Shown piece by piece: positions 48,921-61,216 of a stretch of DNA of 64,000 nucleotides; the stretch's first letter is position 1, and the number at the start of each line of letters is the position of its first letter. Source of the stretch: Acorus gramineus (lineage: Eukaryota > Streptophyta > Magnoliopsida > Acorales > Acoraceae); contig CM060847.1 of the NCBI GenBank assembly GCA_030737835.1, positions 8,570,704 through 8,634,703 of the forward strand, given 5' to 3'. The position numbers and the translations under genes are program-made. The notes beneath the pieces were generated by a model. That model was not told where the DNA came from, did no database searches, and saw nothing but the letters and a program-made list of their open reading frames with translations.

Positions 48921-50178
48921 ATTCCCTTATTCCTTATAAATAAATAATTTTTTATTTTTATCATTCTCTATTCTTCCTCTGTTCTCTCGTTCATATAAAT
49001 AGGAGCTTAATCCCATTAGAAATAGTTGGATGTGCAGATGGAGATGACTATGCAGTGCAGGGGCCTACCTAAAAGGACATGTTAGTGTGTGTTTGTGCGT
49101 GTCTGGGTGTGGCAAAGTTCCATTGTTGCCCTCTTTTAGGTTCTAAATCTGAGCAGTTCTTGATATGACTGTTAGTCTCAAGTCTCAGTAGCCTTGATTT
49201 GATTGTTGGTGATTGAAGCTGCCAGTATTTTCAAACATATTGTGTATAAAATTTCACTTATGTTTTACATAATGGAATGATCTCAATGATATTTTGACAC
49301 GAGGATTGTATTTAATTATGGAGAGCTGTTACACAATTTTTTTTCAACTCAAATTCAGTTCCATGTATATGCGTAGATAGAAAATTATTATATACTCACA
49401 TTAACGAGGTATATGTGTTGATAAAAGAAAAAATATTTAAAAAAATCTTTTAAGTATTGAAAATACCTAAATCAACTATTTAAAAAAATTATACATAAAA
49501 AAGTCATTTTTTTACGATTTTAAAAAGTACAATGACTTGACCATCCATATGTTATTTAAACATCATCTCATATATTTAATTATTTAACTTCCCAATTAAA
49601 AACCATTAATAAATAATAAAATATTTTTTTAATTTGTGCATTAATTTTATTATTTTTTTTTGTATGTCTAAATACACCGTTAAGATTTAAATTGTAAACA
49701 ATTAAAATTTTTCATTATAAAATATTTTTTAGATATTCCAAACTTTCTAAAATCTTTTGATGCACTTATATATGTTTAATATTATACAAAAAAAAATCCT
49801 TGCATAAAATTTATAAAATATAAGTAACAAAAAAAATTTAAATTTAAAAAAAATCCAAAAAAAATCTTATAAATTTATTAATGATAATTTTGACAATTTT
49901 AACATTTTGATAGCATATTTAAAAAATTTAATAACATGTAGAATCACTCTCAAATAAAATTATTTTTTAAATTAATATTATTTTTCAATTAGATGATGGT
50001 TATGAAAAGTTTTAAATATGATGAGAGAGAGTTTAAAAATTACATAAGGGTATAGGGTATGCAACTATTTTTAATTTCCAAAATGGTAAATGAGACTTTT
50101 TTTTGTATAATTTTAAAAAGTGACTGATTTGAGTATTTCTAACTTTAACTTTGTAAAGATTTTTTTGGTATTTTTTAT

Positions 50179-50842
50179 AAGGAAAAATCCATATAACCCC
50201 TCACAATCTTGCTAAAATCCATATAAACCCCTGTCTTTTTGTGAAATCCAAATAACCTCCCAGAAATATAATAAAAATGCAAAAACACCCTTATGTTAGT
50301 CAAGTTAACCTATGAATTAGCTGAATTTAACCCTAGGTGTAAAATTACATATATACCATTCCCCTATCTTAACCTAAAAAAACATAAACCTTAACATTTC
50401 TCTTACATTCATAATAATGGAAACAATGTGTTTGTTGAAGAAGGGGGCTTTCCAATTGTTGGATGGATAAGTACGGATGTGGCAACGGTCAGGTGAGTGG
50501 AAACCTATGTTGAAGAAAAGGGGAAACAATGTGGATGAAGAAGGGAAAACAATATATGTGGAAGAAGAGGGGTTCTAACACAGGAGGGCAAAATCATCTT
50601 TACTAGGGGGTTTTTTAAATTTTGAGCAGTTTGCAAAGACTTATCTATGTATTTGGAATGATGGTGGGTTAATATAATAGAATATTCTGAGAATAATATT
50701 CCACTTATGTCATATTTAATTTAACTCAGGGGTTGTTTTTGCATTATTGTTAAGTTTCAGAGGGTTATTTGGATTTCACCATAAGGCAATGGGTTATATG
50801 AATTTTAGCAAGATTGTGGGGGTTATATGGATTTTTCCTTAT
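50179..50842. repeat. Foldback element related to family A ends, distinct interior
   Basis: The left end AAGGAAAAATCCATATAACC is the inverse of the right end at 50821-50840, and complementarity continues about 90 bp inward on both sides (CAATCTTGCTAAAATCCATA against its inverse). The central 450 bp, with a patch resembling a purine-rich coding remnant at 50430-50590, is not shared with the other family A copies. No clear target duplication. Confidence 0.65.
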
Positions 50843-51172
50843 TTAAAATGATAAACAAACAAAATTATTAAAGTAGCGTTTGGTAGTAGGATTCTAAAAC
50901 TAATTTTCTGCAAATGCTCGTAGATTTAAAATTGATTCTGTAGGAAGATATATATGCCTCCCCCAGCTTTTTCTAATCGCAACTTTTGGACACTATTTAT
51001 CTGAAATCTATCTATAGGAAGATGCGATTGCAAAACTGTTCGGTTGCACAATTATAGAACCAACTTTCTGCAAACGCAAAAGCTGTCCAATCGTAGAACC
51101 AAACACTGCCTTCTCCCACCAATTGTGATAGGAAATTGACAACCAAAAAAATAACAGCCAGCATTCTCCAAA

Positions 51173-51445
51173 GGATAATGTTACGTAAGTACAACTCATT
51201 TTTTAGCCTTAATTCCAATTTACATATGTTTTAAAAATAGTATAATCATCTAATGAGGTGTATGATTTTATAAAAAATGAAACATATACTCCAATGAATT
51301 ATATGAATGTATTTATAATAAATGTTAAAAATTTATATTGGTGTATATACTTTGTTACTGTGAGTATATGCTTCATTAGTTTTCTATCGACGTATGTAGG
51401 ACTGGAATTGGGGTTAGAAAAAAAAGGGTATAACAACACTCTTTC
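51173..51445. repeat. Foldback MITE-like element, family C copy
   Basis: Starts GGATAATGTTACGTAAG and TAGCCTTAATTCCAATTTA, and ends with the inverse (GGACTGGAATTGGGGTTAG then TAACAACACTC). Both end sequences recur at the other family C positions. Confidence 0.6.
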
Positions 51446-51587
51446 CCACGCTTAACAGCCTGTTGGCGCCAAAAATGTTGTGATTGATGGTGTTGTTATT
51501 TAATAAAAACAATGTGGTAAGTTCAAATAATTCAAATGTCATGCATGTGTGGACCTTAATTAGATGGATTCTTGTATGTAATAAAGG

Positions 51588-51589
<2 letters not shown>

Positions 51590-51633
<44 letters not shown>

Positions 51634-51658
51634 CATAAATTGGAAGGGTAGGGGTTGC

Positions 51659-51701
<43 letters not shown>

Positions 51702-51735
51702 GTTAGCATTAATTGGAAGGGTAGGGGTTGCTGGG
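51590..51735. repeat. Compound AT and TG/TA microsatellite with flanking direct repeat
   Basis: An AT run at 51590-51630 and a TG then TA run at 51660-51701. The phrase ATTGGAAGGGTAGGGGTTGC occurs once between them and once after the second, so the unit of repeat plus microsatellite is itself duplicated. Confidence 0.85.
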
Positions 51736-52789
51736 TTAGGTCTTGTAGAGGTTCAGAATAAGAATCCTCTGCAGATCGGTGGGAGGAATGATGTTCCCAC
51801 CAATTGTCTTCCTTTTATGGCCCCCCCTAACCTCCCTTTACATGCACCTTTTGATATTTTTAAAAATATGTCATCCTTCGTTTTCCAGTGATGAGATTGA
51901 TTCACTTCACATTAATATATAGTTACACTTAAGAGATGGATGTTAGGTTGGATCAGCAGTACCATTTTTACTTACCAAGCAAAAAAAAAGAAAAGAAAAA
52001 AAAAAGAAAAGAAGAGATGGATGATGATACATAAACTATTTGTCTAAAGATATATGGTTTTTGTAGAAGGGAAGATACAACTTTATTTTATGCATGGTGG
52101 CGACTGGTGACCTAAAAAAATGTGAAAGATTGATTTGGTTGAGTTTGTTTAAAGCTATGAGATGCGACAGAGACCAAAAAAAAAAAAAAAAGGCCTCACA
52201 TTTGATTAAATAAAAAAAATCGAAACAAGATCCCTTTTTATCAAGGTATAGTACGATACTATATATGATTTAGTGTAACACAAAACAAATTAGGCAACTA
52301 TAGTTCATTTAATTCATGTCTAACCATCCAAAACTTAGCTAACTACATCTACTAATTATAATATAAATAAAAAGGACAAGAATTTATGCAAACAAAGAAA
52401 ATAATAGCAAACAGACAGAAAATCATCTATTTATCCTCAATTTCATAGACGAGACAGTTTCTCAAACAGTTAAACTGAATACACATGACTACATGAGATA
52501 TGACGCTAATTCATTCATCAAAAATGAACTTTATTTGCAATTGCAAAGGATTTCATTATCATAAGAATTAATGATCCAGCCATTTTATAGGTATATCAAA
52601 TAGGACTAGTAGATTTTTCGTAATAAATTATTTAAAAGTATAGATGGATTTATTATCAGGCACATTTTTGCATTGGCATATATATATGATATTCCTAGAT
52701 TTTTACATCTACCATGCATTGGTAGATTTTCTGGAATAGAATTTTGGGATGTACAATATAATAAAAGATCAATGTTGATGCAACGATGC

Positions 52790-53240
52790 CTGTAGAGTTA
52801 AATTTCAACACTTGTAAAATGATTAAGAGAACAAAATACGACACAAAAGAACATACAGATTTACGTGGTTCAACAAAATACGCCTACGTCTACGGAGGAG
52901 AGCAGAAAACGATTCACTATGTCAAGTAATCGGAGTACAAAACCCTCAACCTCTCTCTCTTCAGCACCATCCATTTCTATCAGTGAGGAAACCCTAAAAC
53001 GATCGTCTCTCACAAAAAAATAAGTCTCTTTATTAATCATGACAAGGAAGAGGCTAAATAAATAGGATACACTTAACCAAAATTATAAAAATGCTCATAT
53101 AATCGGCCCGATCTTAGGCCTTCGCGAATAAGTCTTTCATGCTAGAAAGCAAGATATCTCACAAGAGAAAGTCTACTGTAGAATTAGATTTTCATGGAGA
53201 CTGAAATAGAGTTAGCCTTTCTCACACACATCCGATTTTC
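52790..53240. repeat. Probable dispersed transposable-element relic
   Basis: Contains the phrase GATTTACGTGGTTCAACAAA followed by a CCTACGTCTACGG motif. I recall variants of this phrase from many plant dispersed repeats, where it is usually linked to retroelements. No terminal repeats or coding sequence remain, so the class is unresolved. Confidence 0.35.
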
Positions 53241-53309
53241 TAATGGGACAACCAAGGTCATGAAATATTGATTATAGTATTAAAATTTATTTCATGTGTA
53301 ATAATTCAC

Positions 53310-53610
53310 CAATTCATGATGAATGTCTACATTATATATATTCCTTTAAAAAATATATACATACAGGCTTCTGTAATATAGATGAAAGATGTTATGCATA
53401 GTCATACTTTTACGAATCATGTACATTTTAAATTTTTTTAAATATATATATTTATTAATGAAGTTCATATTTGAATGAATTGAATAAGCATATATTGACA
53501 TAGTAAAATAAAAATATATATTATATTAAACGATCTGATGTTTGCATGAATGCTTGTGTGTAACTGGAATTGAGATTGAAAATGAGGCTGGATGTAACAT
53601 TATCCTTTGG
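53310..53610. repeat. Foldback family C copy, right end clear
   Basis: The right end (GTAACTGGAATTGAGATTG to GTAACATTATCC at about 53599-53610) matches other family C ends; the left boundary is diverged. Confidence 0.45.
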
Positions 53611-56165
53611 GTAACTGCAAAGCCCAATACAAATCAAAGAAAGCCCAAAAATATTTATTTATTTCCGCTCTTTCTATTCCATCATTGTTCGAACAAGATT
53701 TTCTAGGGCTTCATAGCATGCTTGCTTTTATTGCAAAAACTTATCCTACCTACAGTACTACTCATTATAATGGCTTGTAGAATGGTTTATTTTTCACCTT
53801 TCCGAACCACCTGAATGTCAAGTAGCCATAGACATTAATGACAACCAGCAAATCTGAAATAGTGATGATGATCATGTTCAAGTTATTAATATGCATAATC
53901 CTTTTTCAGTCTCAAATTCAGACATCATGTCACAACCCTATTTTCATGCGTATACAAAAATTCATTTTCAGCTCCAAATGCAGTCATCAAGTCACAAACC
54001 CTAATCTCATGCATTTTTTTTTATTATTATTTGAATTCCTTGTAAACTATGATATTTAATGATTAATCCCTCCCTTTTTCAAATTTTATTGAAGTCTCTC
54101 ATTTCTATTGTCTTTTTTGTTTCTTGTCCCTACACTAAACATTTTACATTTTGTTTAAGGACTAATAACGAAAAAAACATTTGAAGTTTGAGACTTAAAA
54201 TGCAATATAAAGAAATAAATGATCGATAACTAAATAACATGGTTTACAATGATTTAAAAATAAAAATTCTAAAGAAAGTTTTGGTATTTTAAAAAATTTA
54301 ATATGACAAAGTAATGTTAAATGGAATATTTTTTGAACATTCTAACGTATTTTTGGTGTAGGGATTAAAAACAAAAAAGACATTACAAGTTAAGATTTAT
54401 TGGTATAATGTCATATGCCAACATATGCTGTATATGTATGTTTGGACATACCAAAAAATATATACATTGACTATGATCGATCATACAGTGTATAACAAAA
54501 CAAGAAGTAAATGAGTGTGTGCGCGTGTGTGTGTTTCTGATGGACTCTTGACATGTTAGTAGAGATACTCTTCATCACCACATAATACTGACCTACAAAA
54601 AAATAAAGAAAAATAAAATGATAAGTGTTTTTCTTATAATTTAGGTAAAGTAAAGATTTAAATCAAATAAATTAAGGAGTTTAATACTCAAAAGGCTATA
54701 TGCTTTATATCTTCTATGCCTACTCTACATGGAACATGGACAAACCTTTTTGGCTGATTTGCTCTTTATGGATAATCCATTGCCAGTACATTAATTATAA
54801 ATTTTTATTGTTAATAATAAGCTAAACGTATCTTCACTTTTTTTGTATTTTTAATTGTGAGAGGCACATGTGATGCCCATGAATATATGGTATGCAACAT
54901 GGACGAGATTGTATTCTAAATGAATAATTCTGCTTCATACATAGTATATGATATGAAATATTGTACATGTGACGTCAGAGCGTGCAAGGAATAGATTGCA
55001 TCAATTATTTAAAACATACTTTTTGTTATTAAAACCAGTAGGTGACTTCATAGTTCTAATCTTAATTAATCTATGTTTAAGAATAAACTTATTATATATT
55101 ATAAATTTAATTGTCCATCAATAGCTGGTCGATTCCGAAGAAAGTTTTTGGCGAGGAAAAGTAGATGCTTAAGCATGGGAGGAACACTTGTTAATTTTTA
55201 ACCTTCCATTTGTTTTTCTTTCAATAACTGATTTTCTTTATTTTCATGTGTGGAAGGGACGTCACAACGGATCATGACATCAAACCCTTCCAGAAAGTAT
55301 CAAATCAACCATAGTGCTAAACTTATGTTAATTTGGCAGCCTTGTACAGGCAGTGATGTCTTCTATATGATAATTTTTATATAATGCCTCATAGTGCTAA
55401 ACTTATATAATCACAGCCATTAATTTGGAGGCAAACCTCGATCTACTGACAAACCTTAATAAATTAAACCTCATCAGTGCAACAAACTAGTTTAACAGTA
55501 ATTGATTTTTTTTTCTTTAGGTTTAGATTTTTAATGCACGAAGAAACAATAATTAGTGATGTTGATGAAAGGAACTTATAAACAACAGCCTAGCTATATA
55601 TGACGAGGAAAGATCAATTGGGGAGGGGGGAGACTTATGCTACATATTGCTTAATTAATTATTCTAAAGTGTGTTTCAAGCCTGTGGTTTAGTTGATATG
55701 CATGCATTTAGGACATATATTAATTATTCATAATGTGAGAAAGGCTCTTGAGCATATTCTAAGCACTATTATAAGTAACAAAAAATAGAAGAAACCAAGT
55801 ACATAAATTATAAATAGTTTATGAAATTTAAAGAAGAAAATTAAATTAATACCTCTTTTAACCAAGACATGGATGGTAGGGTTTTCTTTCTCAATTTTTT
55901 TTTTATCCGTGTCTTCTCACCTCTTTCAAAATTGCATTTCGAATGAAATTGAGATAGTTATTTCTACGTTTTCTTAAAAAAAAACTGATAATTAATTCCT
56001 CTCTTATAATTAATTTTCAATTATTATTAATGTACAGTAATTAAATGATCACTTTTTTGCTTCTCAACATATGAGATGAGAAATATCATGATATTTTTTA
56101 AGTGAGTGCAATATGATGAATATTGATGGTTAATATATCTATTGTACCTTCCATTAATTACAGTT

Positions 56166-56424
56166 CTCCCTCTCTCTCTCTCTCTCTACTGTTTCTCTCT
56201 CTCTCTCCTCCATTCATTGATCGTGAATCACTGAAGCCAATTGGCCTTGGCCTTTTGTTCCCCAGGCCATCATCCTTGATTTAGGGTTTACTGTCTCTCC
56301 TCCAATACAACTCAAGAAAACCAAAACATACAAAATTAAGGCAACTGATTCAGATTTTCTTCTTGGGTCTTGGAAGATTCAAAGAAACAGTTCTTGAAAG
56401 AGCTAGTTACATCAGGAAAAGAAG
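56166..56424 (+). promoter_or_regulatory. Probable 5' UTR exon of the LOB gene with CT-rich leader
   Basis: A (CT)-rich tract at about 56168-56206 is followed by leader-like sequence ending in AAGAAG/GTACTG, a plausible splice donor at 56425. An acceptor (AACGCAG) at 57711-57717 sits 23 bases before the LOB ATG. A 5' UTR intron of 1.29 kb is inferred, not shown by transcript data. Confidence 0.5.
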
Positions 56425-56897
56425 GTACTGCTCTTTTCCCTTTGATCAGAGTGATCAACAGATCCCAGCAGATCCCAGGCAGAGCTATCCATGTAGCTCC
56501 TGCTATTCATTTTTTTTTAAATGCCTTTACTCTTTCTTCATCTTTCTTTCTTTAATTAGTTTTTATTTTTTTATGTTTGGGGGGGGGGGGGGGAGGATAG
56601 GCCAAAAATAGCTACTATGGACTTTGAATTTCATGCCTTGATATAGAGTTTTTGCTTGATGGGACTGTTTTTCCTCTTCTTATCTTATTTTGTTATATGT
56701 ATTTTAAAAAAAAATTAAAAAAAAAATCACTTAGAATACGGTTTGTAGAGTTATAGCTAATAACCTTGTATCAATTAAATCTGTGCTGTCATAAATAAAC
56801 CTCTGCAAGTTTTCCATCTCTCTGAATCTAGAAAACCATGGAGAAACTTCTGGTTGGTTGTGGTCAGTTCCATTTTTCAGCCATTGTTCATCATGGT

Positions 56898-56913
56898 AAA
56901 CCCTAACCCTAAC
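56898..56913 (+). promoter_or_regulatory. Tandem telo-box in the inferred LOB 5' UTR intron
   Basis: AAACCCTAACCCTAAC contains two overlapping telo-box units (AAACCCTA). Telo-boxes near plant transcription starts are linked to expression in dividing cells and to Polycomb recruitment. The interior position rules out a telomere. Confidence 0.5.
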
Positions 56914-57740
56914 ATGAATTGCTTTGAAATACCAAGAAAAAGAAACCCAACCTTTCTTTTCTTCATCAACTCTCCATTACAGCGCAGTTTTTTATATGGC
57001 TATACGTTGTTCATATTCTTTTCTTTTCTTTTTGTGAAGAAAGATCATGAGATTTGTATGTTAATTTATGCATCAAACTCTCGATGAGATTATTTACATA
57101 TATTTTTGTAAATGAAGTTATTTTCTTTTCACTCCATCCCCCTCTCTTTTTGATCTTTCATTTATCTGCTCGTGAACTTCAGTCTACTCTCCAAAGATCA
57201 TCTCAGGCTCTTAAAAATACCCAAAAACTTAGTTTTCTTTGAATCACCTTTGATAAACCACCAAACTTGTTCTAGCACTCCTAGAACTCCCTTCTTTACA
57301 GAACATTTGATTACCAATAATAATATAAAAACTAAAAACTTGTTCTGGTACTCGATATCAGTTTGTTTGATCTTCTTCTCTCAATTTATCTATTAATTTC
57401 AATATGTATTCTTTATTCAATCAAATTGATCAGAACCTGATAGGATCCAATCTTGACGATTAGATCCCATCATCCCCCATAACTTATAAGCAACTCTTGC
57501 AAAAACATCAATGATATGATGATTAGTTTTTCTACATATGTGATTTATATATGTAACTCTTGTCACTCAAAAAACACAAACACACACACACACACACCAA
57601 GTTTGAATCATACATAACCAAAACACAAAATCTCCACATGATCACATAAATGATAAAAAAATTCTATTTGTTGTCATTGTTCCCATCAATGTTAATTAAT
57701 TTCCATTGTAAACGCAGTCAACAACAACAATCTGCGTAGA

Positions 57741-58331
57741 ATGGCGTCCTCGTCGAGCTCATCCTACTCATCGAACTCCCCCTGCGCGGCGTGCAAGTTC
57801 CTCCGGCGCAAGTGCATGCCAGGCTGCATATTCGCCCCCTACTTCCCTCCCGAAGACCCCCAAAAGTTCACAAACGTTCACAAGATCTTCGGCGCTAGCA
57901 ATGTTACAAAGCTCCTCAACGAGGTCCTCCCCCACCAGAGGGAGGACACCGTGAACTCGCTCGCTTACGAGGCCGAGGCGCGCATGAAGGACCCCGTCTA
58001 TGGCTGCGTAGGCGCCATATCCGTCCTCCAGAGCCAGCTCCACCGCCTCCAAAAGGAGTTAGACGCCGCCAATTCTGATCTCCTTCGATATGCAACCGCC
58101 GCCACTAATACCAGCAATGATGTTGTTATCCCCACTCCATTGCCGGCTTTGCCTCCGACAATGGTACCAAATTTGGAGAGCCAATTCCATAGGAGGAGGG
58201 GTGGTGGTGGTGGTGGTGGGTCGACGTTTTACTATCCTTATGCGCCTCCTTGGAATGCAGGGAGTAATAATACTTCAAGAGGGGATGACAATTGTGGTGG
58301 TGATGATGAAGGGAGGAGCATGTGTGGTTGA
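57741..58331 (+). CDS. LOB: LOB-domain (LBD) class I transcription factor
   Basis: A single coding exon of 196 aa. The LOB domain fills residues of about 13-113: the CX2CX6CX3C zinc motif (C15, C18, C25, C29), the GAS block around FGASNVTKLL, and a leucine-zipper-like end with L96, L100, L103 and L107. The sequence is very close to Arabidopsis LOB itself, from SPCAACKFLRRKCMPGC through VHRLQKELDAAN-type sequence at the end of the domain. LOB acts at organ boundaries as a DNA-binding regulator. The C-terminal third is low-complexity, with a glycine run at about 155-161, and not conserved. The exon is GC-rich at the 5' side. A 5' UTR intron probably precedes it. Confidence 0.95.
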   Translation: MASSSSSSYSSNSPCAACKFLRRKCMPGCIFAPYFPPEDPQKFTNVHKIFGASNVTKLLNEVLPHQREDTVNSLAYEAEARMKDPVYGCVGAISVLQSQLHRLQKELDAANSDLLRYATAATNTSNDVVIPTPLPALPPTMVPNLESQFHRRRGGGGGGGSTFYYPYAPPWNAGSNNTSRGDDNCGGDDEGRSMCG

Positions 58332-61055
58332 GGTTATTGATTCATTGGCATGTGATGGTGAGTTGATTAAGGTTTTTGATTTCTAGCAAGGTATGGTGTG
58401 TGATATATGGCTTGCTGATTTTTATGTGTGGGTACTGCTATCAGTAGGTGGTTAATTTATATTTGTGTGCTTGTATTTCTATGTTGAGGTGTGGTACTGG
58501 TTCTTTAACAATATGTTTTAATTTTATGATGTATCATCAGTGAAGAGGAAATGAAGCATGTGTGTGGGAGATTATATTCTTCATGGTGTCCATCTTTTGT
58601 CTACCATTGCATATATAGTTTACTGAAAAAAAATGGATGGGTGTTTATGATTTGCATGTCTTTTATTCATTTCAGTTTTATTAACTTGATCATCACATGC
58701 ACATCTTACCTTAGTGCATGATCAGTTGCTATGCATGTTCAACACACCATTTGCAGGACTACAATTCACTTTCATTAGCTAGCATTGGTTATATATATAT
58801 ATTTATATATATATATAGACTGATATATCTTAATCATTCAATAGGGCTAGGTTCAGGCCTCCTCACTATATATCTGATATAAAACTTGTATATATATTCT
58901 TAATCTTTAGAATTCCAGGACCAGTTCATCTTCGTTGGCTAGCTGCATTGCCATATTCTTATTCATGAAGAAGTATACTTTTTTTTTTTTTTTGAAAAAG
59001 ATAAAAGTTGTTACCCAGTATTTCATTTCTAAAAGAGTGGTTACAATTTTAAAGTGGATGTGAGAAGAGGTAGAAGGAAAACACATGCAAGCAAAAATAA
59101 AACATTCAGGCTAGGAAGACCGAGACCCTTACAAAAGAAAGTATATACTTAAAAACAATGATCAGAATATCTATCCATAGACAGAGAAAAGGTTTATATT
59201 TATCATTAGTGATCCATATCGTTCATTTCTTTGTTTAAGAGACCCAGTTGCAACTCTCATAGAAATTTTTTCTGTCCCTGTATATATAACAATCATTTAA
59301 GGTTATAATTTTTTTTTTTTGAAAATGTTAGTTCATTTATAACACAAAATATGGTTATAAATGGACTGAAACGGGAAAGAGATTATATATATATATTAAA
59401 TTATATATTCATGATCTCCTCCCACTCCCCTTCTTTGTATGTACCCTCTAATGATTCATGAGTTCCTTGACTGCCAGTCTGCCATGGTAGTAAAAATTTC
59501 AAAGCTTTCATCCATACTTAACATGGGGACAATCTCAGGGTACCAACAAGAGCTACAGTCCCCTACCCTATATATATAGGACATCTAAAAAGGGGTTTGT
59601 GCATACATGTGAGGGTCCTCTCTCACAAGACAAATTATTAATTGCTCCTTGATCATTATTGGCCGTTCTCTCTCTCTCTCTCTCTCTAACACCACACACG
59701 CAAGATCTCTCTCTCCCTCTTCACAGCTATCTCTACCCATCTATCTGACTATCTGTCTCTCTATATACATGCGTGCTACACTATTACATGTTAGACCTTG
59801 AAAACACTCTTTTGGGAAGTGTAAGCTGTGTTTTCGTGTGGATGAATAGTAGGGCACTGATTACAATTATAAAAATTTCAGTCCAACAAACATAAGCACT
59901 CTGTGCATGCACAAGTCTCATGCGGACATATATAAATTAATCCATGACAACCATATATCTTGTGAAAGGAAAACCGTCTGATCTTGAACAGATGGCTTTG
60001 ATCCTAAAGGTAACCCAAAACAAGATTACAACAGATGCCATGAAAATCGATGCTGAGATGAGGTCAAAGACTTGCAAGCACACCCATGTTTGGAATCAGA
60101 ATAAACTCCTGGATAATCTCGAATAGAAATTTTGTTGTGTTTGGAAAGCTCGGATAACCTCAGATAAAATATGCCAGAATAAACTGGTATAAAGTGGTAT
60201 ATGGATTCCAATCAACTCCTAGAATAAAAGTTATCTTAGGTTATTCCACCCAAAGAATATGTGGGTCCACTGTCAAATCAACTATCATCACCTCTTATAA
60301 ATCACATGTCAAATCAATTATCATTATCTTTTTACCTTTTATAAATCTTTATACATACTTTATTCACATTTTACCCAAACAACAAAACATTTATTCTTAC
60401 GTTTACCAACGAGAATAATTCAAAACATAACTAAACGTAAAATTACTTTATCCTTATTTATACTCACTTATGCTCGGATAAATGTATACTCAAGAATAAA
60501 TCCTATCCCCGTTCCAAACGGGGGCTAAAGAACACATGCATGGTACCCCTATTAACCTACCAAAAAGTGGAAGTAAAGGCTTGCTAACTCCAAGAAAATA
60601 ATAGATGGATGAACTTTTTATCGTCCCAACAGCTAGTTGTGTAATGATTTATACTAGATTAAATTAAAAGCATGTCAATAAACCAAACAAGCAATAAAGG
60701 GTGACAATACATATAAAGTGGGCTTTTTTCTGGTTTAAGTAAAAATTATAATGCTGATCCAAAATTACAAATGTATACAATGATGAAAAAAACCAAGAGG
60801 GGAATGGAATGTTAGTTAAACATCCATTTACAAAATAGGGAGGCTAAATAGAACCATCAAGGCTATATATAAAGTGTGCTTTTGGCATGATAATGGTTCC
60901 ATTATGCCCTAATAAATAATATGTATGGCTTTATTAATGTATGACAAGTGAGAGGCGTATATAGTGTGGTTTCTAATCATGTCAATGTGGCAGTGAAATT
61001 ATTACAATACAAAATCATACCAGTGTTGATACATGCAGCCCGTTTTACAGCCCGT
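58332..61055. other. LOB 3' region and repeat-containing spacer
   Basis: About 58332-58620 is probable 3' UTR. Later AT microsatellites occur near 58790-58817. A CT-rich leader-like stretch at 59665-59760 has no open frame after it. A family B copy follows at 60140-60530. No gene recognised. Confidence 0.5.
60140..60530. repeat. Dispersed repeat family B copy, inverted orientation
   Basis: Closely matches 3370-3715, sharing the phrase TTACGTTTACCAACGAGAAT, and ends in the family motif CCCGTTCCAAACGGGGGCT at about 60508-60526. Confidence 0.75.
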
Positions 61056-61097
61056 ACACTATGATAATGTAGTATATACTGTACTATCATAATATAT
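61056..61097. repeat. Short imperfect palindrome, copy 2
   Basis: CTATGATAATGTAGTATA faces an inverted copy ending CTATCATAATA. Aligned with 46687-46728, most positions agree. Confidence 0.55.
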
Positions 61098-61216
61098 ATT
61101 GCAGTCCATTTTTTTCATTTTTTCACAATAAAAAAAATCACACTAATGTATTTCAGTATTTACTTCTTTTTATATAATAGCAACCATTTCAAATGGTGAG
61201 TGTATAATTTTATAAA

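Larger units (their letters stand above)
45097..56160. other. Gene desert of about 11 kb
   Basis: Between the MKK3 start and the LOB leader no open frame shows a recognisable domain. The first few hundred bases are MKK3 5' UTR and promoter. The remainder is AT-rich with foldback families A-like, B and C, microsatellites and one probable dispersed-element relic, each listed separately where supported. Regulatory RNA genes cannot be excluded but none is recognised. Confidence 0.55.

Noticed and set aside
49212..49235. Sequence starting like miR167 (TGAAGCTGCCAG)
   Set aside because: The match stops after about 12 bases and there is no complementary arm nearby to form a precursor hairpin.
56898..56913. 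Interstitial telomere repeat
   Set aside because: Only two units are present, in a gene leader context, which fits a telo-box and not a telomeric remnant.
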